This document shows, piece after piece, positions 23,908 through 33,900 of a stretch of 64,000 nt of DNA; the stretch's first letter is position 1, and every line of letters starts with the position of its first letter. The notes beneath the pieces were generated by a model. That model saw only the letters and a list, made by a program, of their open reading frames with translations. It searched no databases and was not told the DNA's origin. The stretch covers positions 12,328,618 to 12,392,617 of the forward strand of contig CM017565.1 in NCBI GenBank assembly GCA_007844125.1, given 5' to 3'. This DNA comes from Sinonovacula constricta (Eukaryota > Mollusca > Bivalvia > Cardiida > Solecurtidae). The position numbers and the translations under genes are program-made.

Positions 23908-26119
23908 TGCGAGCTTCCACACAGCAACACGTGTTATTGTGGCCGGAAGAAACGTGTCCATTTCAAATCTCACTATATATCTCATCGCGTCAAGACATCG
24001 TTATAAATCAACACTGAAATCTTAGCACACATTGTATTTAAGTAACTGATCAGTAAGTCTCATTTTAAGACACTGCTCTGCCATTTCCCGAGTGCGTATG
24101 GAAAATTCCGGGATTTTGCGAATGAATAGATAATTAACATCTTATCCTGTTTTCCATTGGTATGTCCCAGATATGAATCAGAAACCCATCTCCGAACAGG
24201 ATAATGCAAGAAACATAATACACCGCTTTAAAATCAGCTTTGTACTAACACGCCGCATGGTCTGGTCCTGATGCACAGTATCTGTAAACCCTTCTGTTCA
24301 GAAACATGAACTTTTCAGCCTTCAACTCTTTTTCCAAATCTTGCACAACTATGAGACAAGTTAAATGCAATCATGGGTATATTAAGAAAACTCTATTCTA
24401 AAACACAAGTCTGCATTAACATCTGAAAATGTATATTCATACGAAATCGTACATACGAATAATAAGCAGGGATGCAGTTATCAAAATACATCTCCTTTAG
24501 TTGCAAGTGATCGCCCTTAATGCACTTCTAAAAAATGTGGGCACGTAAACAAGAAATGCTTTTGGGTATCTTTTTGCAGTAAACTCAAACTTTAACTTAC
24601 ATAAACATTTATAAATAGGCCATGCATGACATAAAAATAAAATGAATGAAAGCAACAAGTGTGCCCTAAAAATCACATTTACATTTATATTAAATGTTGT
24701 AAATTAAGACATGCCACAAATACAAAAATCGTCCCGAGATGAATATCTGAAATACATCCCCTATAACGTTGCTAGGTAAAGGGTTGACTTGTGATGCGAT
24801 CTGAAAAGAAACATGCAGGGTGTAATTTGACAGTCAAACGGATAAACATGTAAATTTGAAGCTACTCTAAATTAGTCAAATGAGAATATGTCGGTAAGCT
24901 GTTATGAATAAGCATGTTTGGATTTTACGTGAAAACAATTTAATTGGAAAAAAAATGAATTTACGATTTCGGTATAAAGTGCTTTTCTGCCGCTGTAAAA
25001 GCACTAGAAAATATTAGAGAGGCCAACTTCTCATTATAACCGGCTCATTCCATCAAGACCAATTGAACAAGCTAAGTGTTAATGTAATATTAAGATATTA
25101 TAAAAGCTCTGTCAGATCATTCTAATCATGAATATATTTTAATGTTTGCCAGTTTTTGTTTTCTAAATAATATGATGTAGATAACGTGCAAAGTTTAACC
25201 ACCCCTGTATAAGGCTTAGGCCACAACCTAAATGAAAGGGGCGGTCACGGCAACGTATGTTTGCCTAACCGTCGAAACTCGTCAATGCTTATAATGGAAA
25301 AGGCAAAGAGAGATTTTATTAATTTTTAAATGTGTCGAGGTAATAATCTATCACATCTGGAAATAAGTCTAGGGCACACCTATTTTAGACACATTAACAC
25401 GTTAATGAAAATGAAAAATACCTTTTATTTTCATATACAAGGTATACTTGTTTTAAGAAATCGACATCACTTGATATGCAAATGAATACTTAAACAATTA
25501 CAAACAAAATAAAAGACAAAATAATAAACCAACATTGCAAAGACGGGCAATCATAACATAAAATCATGACATATATGGGATATGTTTTTAAATATCATTA
25601 TATATTTGTATATCTAAAGGGTTCGTATTGTTACAGCGCAATTACTGTCGAACATGGTAGTCGCGGCCTTTCATGGCATATTAATTCCATAGACATATCA
25701 GAAATATCACGGATATGCGGCATTAAAATTGCCACATAAAGCATACCAAGAAAAAGTAATATGATCGGAACCAAACTGTCTGTTACCTTACTTTTTTTTC
25801 CTTGTTGCCTCCTTTATCATTTTATTACTGCTGCAGTGTTAACTTTGGTATACTTGGTTCTTTTCTTGAAATCCGACATTACGAAACAGCTGCAATCCAG
25901 GTAGAGAGACGCAGAAGGCAGTGAGGACATGCCCGGGATATCGCAAATATCTTGCTTGCAAAATAGCATAAAATCATGTTCGATTAAAAACATTCAAGCA
26001 TAGTTGCGAAGAATTGAAAGAGAAAAGCCGGGTCAAGTCGGTTAATCAAACGGAAAAACTTCCATCAATTATCAATAATACAGTGCACGTATGTACACGA
26101 TGTATTTACGCGATGCAAT
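23908..26119. other. AT-rich non-coding stretch
   Basis: No gene, RNA or terminal-repeat element recognised over 2.2 kb. There is no open frame of interest. Confidence 0.4.
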
Positions 26120-27684
26120 TACGCTATGTTTATACATATCCACGTACATACCTAATCCCGTACATGCCTATTCCCGTACCTGCAAAAACACGTACATACA
26201 TAACCGCGTAAATACATAATAGCGTACATACATAATCCAGTACATATCATAATTCCGTACATACATAACCGCGTACATACATAACTACGTACATTACTAT
26301 GTATATACATAACCACGTACGTAATCCCGTAATCTAGTTAATAAATATTCCTGTACATACATAATCCCGTACGAACATTACCCGCACATACATAATCCCG
26401 TACATACATAATCCCGCGTAACACACATAATCCCGCACATACATAATCCCATACATTCATAATCCCGCGTACATGAATAATCCCGCGTACATACATAATC
26501 CTGTACATACATGAACCCATACATACATAATCCCATACATACATAATCCCGTACATACATATTCCCGTACGTACATATTCCCGTACGTGCATTATCCCGT
26601 ACGTACATAATCCCGTACGTACATAACCTCGTACATACCTCAACCCGTACATACCTAAACCCGTACATACATAATCCCGCACATACATAATCCCGCACAT
26701 ACATAATTCCGTACGTACATAATCCCTATATACATAATCCAGTTACACACATAATCCAGAACATACATGATCCCGCGTACATGCATAATCCCGCGTACAT
26801 GCATAATCCCGTACATACATAATTCCGCGTGCATGCATAATCCAGTACATACATAATCCCGTACATACATAATCCCGTACATACATACTGCCGTACACGC
26901 TTAATCAAGTACATACATAATCCCGCATATATGCATAATCCCGTACATACATAATCCAGTAGATACCTAATCCCGTACATACGTAATCCAGTACATACAT
27001 AACCACGTAAATGCATAACCGCGTACATACCTAATCCCTGACATACATAATCCCATACATAAATAAACACATAGTACATAAACCTGTGCACACATAACTG
27101 CGTACATACATAACCACGTATATACATAACCGCGTGCATACATATCTGCGTACATACATAACCGCGTGCATACATAACCGCGTGCATACATAACCACGTG
27201 CATACATAACTGCGTGCATACATAACCAAACACTTAACAATCACGTACGTAAATGACCACACACATACATAACCGCGTGCATACATAACTGCGTACAAAC
27301 ATAACCGCGTGCATACATAACCGCGTGCATACATAACCGCGTGCATACATAACCACGTGCATACATACATAACCGCGTGCATGCATAACCGCGTGCATAC
27401 ATAACTGCGTACATACATTACCATGCACATACATATTCCCGTACATACATAAAATCACGTACATACATAACCACGTACATACATAACTGCGTACATACAT
27501 AACCGCGTGCATACATAACTGCGTACATACATTACCATGCACATACATATTTCCGTACATACATAAAATCACGTACATACATAACCACGTACATACATAA
27601 CCACGTACATACATAACCACGTACATACATAACTGCGTACATACATAACTAATCACATACTTACGTACGTACATAACCACGGAC
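26120..27684. repeat. 16-bp minisatellite with two variant domains, 1.57 kb
   Basis: The unit is GTACATACATAATCCC (16 bp). The left part, to about 26985, is dominated by AATCCC units; the right part by AACCGC, AACCAC and AACTGC units with GCATAC in place of TACATAC. A 114-bp higher-order block containing TTACCATGCACATACAT is duplicated (marker at 27421 and 27535). The minus strand has no stops in any frame, giving open frames of up to 234 codons (MYVRDYVCTGL type); these are not credible genes. Confidence 0.95.
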
Positions 27685-28643
27685 ATCTTGGCGTTATTTG
27701 GATGCTGACCTTAAAGGTAACTGTCTCCGTTGTTTAAAGGATTACTGTACGGTTGACTTTGACTTGAATTTTACTTTTTTAACACTCCAAAAGAATTCCC
27801 AGCAAATATTAACAAAGCTCAGTAAGTACCAAATTTCGGTATTGTCAAACTCTTATCTAAAATGTTCAACTCATTTTTTTAAAAAATATAAATGGTATCT
27901 CGATAAAATATTTTGAAGATCGGATGCATTGTTGCTAGTTTCGAAGTATGGGACAAGGACGGTAAATCGAGTATTTATCGAACAAATATGAACAAAGTTA
28001 AGTCCCTTATATACGAACACCAGGGCAGTGCTTTAAGAATGTATGGCAGTATGGGGAACGGAATGACTGTATTTTTTATTATAACTAAATGTGTTGATTT
28101 TTGTAGTGTTTAACTTAATAAATTAGCATACCCTTGTTGATTGATATAAATTAAAATAGATCAATGCAGCTAAATATCCACTAAATACATAGTAACCATA
28201 GTAACCTATTAATCCAGTTTGAATCCTAACAAAAATTAAATGTCGAAGAAATTTTACACATCTTTCTATCAAAATGTTTCTGTAGAAGTCTGTGATAATT
28301 ATTACAGTCTGCTCTTGCATAAGAATTAGTGCAGTGATGTAATATAAAACTAAGAATCAACAATTGATATTAGTAAGATTATAATTGTGATTTCTGTCAC
28401 AGTTCTTACGTTTATTGATTGTTTATTTTAAGTTGTAGTTGTTTAAGAAACAAAAACACCATAATAGATATATAACAATGTGGTCTTTTTACTGCTGAAA
28501 TAGCATAAACATAACCATTAAAAATAAGATCGCTTCTTAAAGTTGTTACTCACCCCATAGATATTTTCAAAATCAAGTATCAATACAAGAACAAGAAAAG
28601 GCTAGAATGTGAGACATACAAGGTGCCGTAGAGAGCAAGTGCT
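27685..28643. other. AT-rich stretch next to the LINE fragment
   Basis: No independent gene recognised. The minus-strand frame at 28123-28320 (…RNILIERCVKFLRHLIF…) could be the decayed extreme C-terminus of the LINE fragment at 28644-29020, since it follows it on the same strand, but the link is weak. Confidence 0.35.
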
Positions 28644-29020
28644 TTAAACAAGAAGATGACTATCCTTGGAACTAAACACTCTCTTAAATTGTCGATTAAT
28701 TACATAAACATGAACAAGAACGAAGTGGTACTCAGTCTCTATTACATTCAAATTACAGTAAATACATGTTCTATATGTATTACATTTTCTACATTTCTGT
28801 ATCGACCTTCTTGAATTGCCAATTTTTGAGCAGAACATCTTATTCTAGTAAGAGCATAACAATGTAAAGGATTTTCAACTGTTGCTAAATACTGTTCTAT
28901 TTCAAAAAATGTTTTAAATGTACGATATGTATCTAGTTCATTGCTATTATCAATCGGTGATAACAAACATTGATTATATACTGATCGTACAGTTTTTGTA
29001 TAGCCAATGTTCTTTACCAT
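28644..29020 (-). mobile_element. Decayed LINE (non-LTR retrotransposon), ORF2 C-terminal fragment
   Basis: Two overlapping minus-strand frames together resemble the C-terminal end of LINE ORF2 proteins. The first (28748-29020) reads …LATVENPLHCYALTRIRC… then KLAIQEGRYRN; after a frameshift between about 28815 and 28765 the second (28644-28838) continues CIYCNLNVIETEYHFVLV. The order LTR.R….L..E.GR.R, then C..C…..ET..H.(L)V is characteristic of the zinc-knuckle-like tail of jockey/CR1-type ORF2 proteins in invertebrates. The reverse transcriptase and endonuclease domains are not present here, so this is a 5'-truncated, frameshifted relic with no coding capacity. The family name is an inference. 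Confidence 0.6.
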
Positions 29021-30649
29021 AACATATTACAAATAAAAAGGTAAGATAATCCAAGGTGGTCGAATAATAACTGTATACCCCGAGACCATTTTAGAATAAG
29101 ATTGCAATCGATAATATTTGAGATATTCTATATATCTATATGTCTATATGTAGACGTTCAATATCTAAGGGTTTATGAAATTCCCAGATTTCTCTCAGTA
29201 AAAGAGAGTAAATGAAATTCAGTATGGTAACGAAAGTGGGTGGGGAGTTATGAAGACTAGGAGAATAACGTGGTTTAAAATTAATATTAATTCAATATTA
29301 ATTGAACATTAAGCCTTATTTCTAGATTTCTAAAATCGCTTACTATGTATCTTACGATATACTTAATGCATTTGTTGTTGTGGTTGTTGTGGTGTGTTGT
29401 TGTTGTTGTTTTTCTACAAATCATGTTCTGTGAAGATAAGGGTAGTAAATATTACGTTGGTGGCGATGCAACTTTACAGACAGATCGAGTTGACTTTGTT
29501 CTACCCTCCCTCACTCTTTACTTATTTCAGTCTTTACTTATATCTTCTGATCTCATTTGTACGTGAAACGTTTAGATGTTGTATGATAGATAAATAAGAC
29601 ACGGAAGGTAAATAAGATGTGAATTAGTATCAACGAAAGGCATATAATTTGATTTTCTAAGACTGTAAATCATGGAATGGACAACGAATAAGATCGTAAA
29701 GATGGAAGGGTAATTGACCGATCAAGTCTTTACATAAATGCATTAATTTATGTTTTGTTATTCTTGATTGAAGAGGTCACATGGGTGTTACTAATAGTAA
29801 ACAAGTTAAGTTGGACACTGAAGGTATTCTTGCGACCTCATGTGGGATTCTTTCTAACTCTGAGCTTTCTTGGTTTGACTCTTGGTTCTATTGTATTTGT
29901 AATTAAATAGAACGCCTGGATAGCATTACCCCATATAAATATATAACAGTATCGAACCACTACTTTGTTGGAATTTGGACTTATTTTTTGTATAAACCGA
30001 TACTTTGGTCTTAATAAATTTGATTTTGAACATTAAATTAAATTGTTAGAACTAATCGCAAAAAAAAAAAATCACGCTGAATGTGTTTTCTTCCCTACTG
30101 TATAAAAAGCACGATAGTGGTCTCTGCTAAAAATAGATATCGACTTCAGAGCGGATTACCCGGATTACTACTTGATCTCAAAAGTAAGAGATCACGTGGC
30201 TTTCTAAGTTTAAAAATAACTATATCTGTAGCTGGCTCGTATAGAAAATACCTGTTTGCAATGACGAGTGGTGATTTATGCTTGACTGTTCACACAGATC
30301 TAGATATATGAACAATAATGACTTATTTGGTTATTTGAGAAAAGAAAGTTTGGTCTAAGCTGTCAGAAACCTCCTTTAAGTGCGTTTTAATAAAGGTCCT
30401 AGAACTAGAGTTAGCCTCGATATATATATACTCATTTCGGAAAAGAGTTTACTTGTCTTAGGGCTGCCTTCGTAACTGTATGGTCCCAATACTTCTGGCA
30501 CCATGTAAATTATAATTTAAAAATAAAGTTTCGCAGCAAAAATTCTGCACGAAACTTAATTTGCCAACAATCCACTCCTTATTTGGTGTACTGTAGAGAA
30601 AAAGGCTTCTGCTTATGAAAAATCAGAAAGAGAATTTAAAAAAAAAATG
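29021..30649. other. Non-coding stretch between LINE relic and tRNA-Gly
   Basis: No gene recognised. It contains TTG/TGG microsatellite-like sequence at 29365-29412 and an A-run at about 30060. The 76-codon frame at 30081-30311 has no motif. Confidence 0.4.
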
Positions 30650-30721
30650 TGCGTCGGCCGGGAATCGAACCCGGATCGACTGCTTGGAAGGCAACCATGC
30701 TAACCTTTACACCACCGACGC
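30650..30721 (-). tRNA. tRNA-Gly (anticodon UCC)
   Basis: Read on the minus strand the gene begins GCGTCGGTGGTGTAAAGG and ends TTCCCGGCCGACGC plus discriminator A (72 nt). The acceptor stem GCGTCGG/CCGACGC is perfect. The anticodon loop CTTCCAA gives UCC, and the T arm CCGGGTTCGATTCCCGG is perfect. Box B (GGTTCGATTCC) is intact and box A (TGGTGTAAAGG) is close to consensus. It is highly similar to animal tRNA-Gly(UCC). On its 3' side (lower coordinates) the minus strand has ACATTTTTTTTT, a strong Pol III terminator. It is divergently placed about 220 bp from the ARL2BP start codon. Confidence 0.97.
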
Positions 30722-30909
30722 CGTTACGACGGAGATGAACTTTGGGTTATTAATATTTCTATGAAAAGTGATGGTTTATATCTGGATAATCAGCCTGATC
30801 GGTACTTATGATGAAGTGTTGTTTTAAAGATTAAACTATGTTTTATCGGTGATTAACTGAACTTTTTATGTTATGACCAATGCAACTCTTAATTCGAAAC
30901 TAACACTAA

Positions 30910-30932
30910 CCGGAACTGCCAATGACTTCCTG
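30910..30932 (+). promoter_or_regulatory. Two ETS-type motifs just upstream of ARL2BP
   Basis: CCGGAA at 30910-30915 and ACTTCCTG at 30925-30932 are ETS/GABP-type core motifs in opposite orientation, immediately before the ATG at 30940. No TATA box is seen. This is typical of TATA-less housekeeping promoters and suits a ubiquitously expressed gene. The motifs are short, so this is suggestive only. Confidence 0.35.
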
Positions 30933-30939
30933 TTTAAAG

Positions 30940-33900
30940 ATGGCTTCCAACGTTGGAGATGGAAGCGGCGATAATTGTAATCCAGGTAAAACGCCCAAAT
31001 CAATCATGTACATAAATAGAAACTAAACCACTATGCCCTCATTACTATTTTCTTATAGTAGACGATATATCTTGATAACTGTTTGTTTTACCTGGTCAAC
31101 AAAATAATCATTATTAATGACAAATTACCTCCCTTTCTGAATACTTTCACGCGAATTCAGTGTTGTTCACACCTTTAGGAATTAATCTAATGCACGAACT
31201 AGTTGATTGTATTGATGTGATGAAACACTATCGTGACATAATTTCACAACAGTTTTATTGACTTATCAGACTGTGATCAAGCTCTTTTTATGATCACAAT
31301 AGCGAGCTTAATAGTGTTATGCGATTAAAGGGAGACCTAATCTAACGGCACAGAACCTGTTCCAACACAACATTACGTAGCCGGATATTTAAGCAAGACA
31401 TTGCTTGTGTCCATATATTGAAAGTATTCATTTGTAGAGTTGAAACTGTCAGAATAAGTCAAAATGGCTTCTGTATGTTACAGATGTAAGTATTGCACAT
31501 TAGCATTCTTTCACATTTTTATGAAATAGTTTGTTTGACCTTTTTTTTAACATTTAGTGTAATAAAATGTCAGCACATTGTTGCCAATGTCATTGAGATT
31601 TCTTATTATTCTGAGACTGTATGATTTCTATTTTATACACAGCTGTCACTTTTTTCTCTAATGAAATATTTTTGTATTAAAACATGCTGAAGTTTTGATA
31701 GCAATTTCTGAAATTAACCATAAATTTATAGTACAAATATACCTTAGCAACCAGTTTGTCTGCTTAACAGTATTTGTCATAATTTGTCAGAATGTTCGAA
31801 TGAACATTGTACTGCTACCTTCCTTTATTATTTTATTAAAAAAAGTAATTGTTCATTCTTGTAATTTGTAAGGTCTCATGGTATATTTTATTTACAGTTT
31901 AAGTCTATGCTGGTAGTATAACAATATGACTTTTTTAATATGTTTTCACAATCCATTTTTGGTATATTTCAAACATAATTTACTAGATTAATAAAGATAC
32001 TTGTAACAAAAATGACACTATCTCAATAATTAATGATAACAATAGTAGAGGTTAGACATGTTCGGTGTTTATAAAAACAAACTGTACATTAAACAAATAA
32101 ATTAACATTAAACAGAAACAGATTGTAAATACAGGCCATTTACAGAGTTGTGTGTTGACAATTACTGGGCGAGAGTTTTATTACCATAATATGTTAAAAT
32201 GTATATTTTATGATTAGTATTTTCTTGAAAGTATTCTCACATCAGATTTATGAAAGGACTTACGTTTTGTGTCTAAGGCTATAGTCAGAGATTTGTATTT
32301 TTTACATGGGCACTTCAATTTGTCACTGTGGAAAAGAAAATTATACAGTGAAACAGAATATTTAATGGACTAAGGTATTAAAGCATCTTTTCTACTCATC
32401 CTTCTAATTTAAAGAAATTAATCACTAAATGAATCATAATTTGTTATTTCTCATTTTGTGCAAGTGCTGTAACTTATTTATCATTGGTTCATACTTTGTA
32501 TTTTAGATGAAGATATAATGGATTTAGGATTTGATGATGAAGAGGAGGATCTTGCTCTTTCAAGGTATACTATTCAATGAGAAATTGACAGTCTTTATTA
32601 TTGTTGGATCATTCTGAATTTAAATCTAATCATATTTTATATTTTTAATTAAAAATCAACAACTTGTTAAGTTATTCTGATAAATTTGCTGACTATTCTG
32701 ATAAATTTGCTGACTATGGACTGTACAGTTTTATCAATTTATGATATCAGCATTCAGTTACAAACTATCAAAGTCTTCTATTTATAAATTTGTATTAGAC
32801 TTTTGTCTTGACATTCGATAATAATTTTTCATAAAGTGATTCCTTGTTTTCATTTTTCTTTCAGCTCAAGTATTACTGACACAAAGTTTGACATAACAAT
32901 TGGTCATATAGAGGAAATAGTAATGGGTAAGGAGTAAGCACTTATTATAATGCATATGCTGACTGGTCATGATCTCATTCACACGACTTAGACTTACTTT
33001 TTATCATGCAATATTCTTAAGTTTTGTAACTGCAACATTAAATCATATTAAGACAACTATCACAAAAGTTTTTTATGTTAAAAAAATAACGATTAACCAT
33101 TTTAGCATTTCTGTAATAGAGATCTTAGTACTGTTTGAGGAAATTTATTTTTCTGTTAACTTAGTATTAAATGTTTGTTATGCATGTACTGTTTCCACAT
33201 ATGCAATTTCAGTGTTGCTGATGGACTCCAAGATAACCTGTACATACAACTCTTATTTAATTGTGCATTTAGAGGATATATTTCTATGCCTTTTATGCAG
33301 AAATTATAACAGTAAGATAATTTTGCTTGTAGAGGATGAATTCCAGACCATGCAGCATGACTTTCTAGAGAAGTACTATACTGAGTTCGATGATACAGAA
33401 GAGAATAAATTTATCTACACCGATATCCACAGAGAATATGTAAGTTTCTAGCCAGTCTTTATACATTGTTTAAACTTGACAGTTTGAACCAGACAACTTG
33501 TTTGAAAAAGGAAGACAATTTTGGTACCCTCGATAGGTGCTTTTACAAGCCTCTTACTTACGCCAAAAATTTGATGAAATGTGCCAATGACGATAAATAG
33601 TCAAAACACTTTCACTATAGAGTGAATCCTATCTCAATAGTAGCTATTAGAACCAACCCACTGATGACTGACATGATTGATGCAAAGTGTTCAGTACATT
33701 GTCTACATTTCTAAGGATTAAATGAGGTTAATTTCACCTGTTGCAGCATAGTATTTATTACACCTGTACATAAATTACCAGAAAAATCTCGGAAATAAGT
33801 GATGCTACAGTTGTTAAACTTTTTACATTATAATGCCACATGAGGGATATTTAAATAAATTCACATGTGGCATAGGATCATCTTAAATACATTAAAGTTA

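Noticed and set aside
26726..27686. Tyr/Val/Cys-rich minus-strand frames of up to 234 codons
   Set aside because: Read-through of the 16-bp array.
32969..33451. 160-codon open frame on the plus strand
   Set aside because: Its last third is ARL2BP exon 4; the rest is intron 3 that happens to lack stops.
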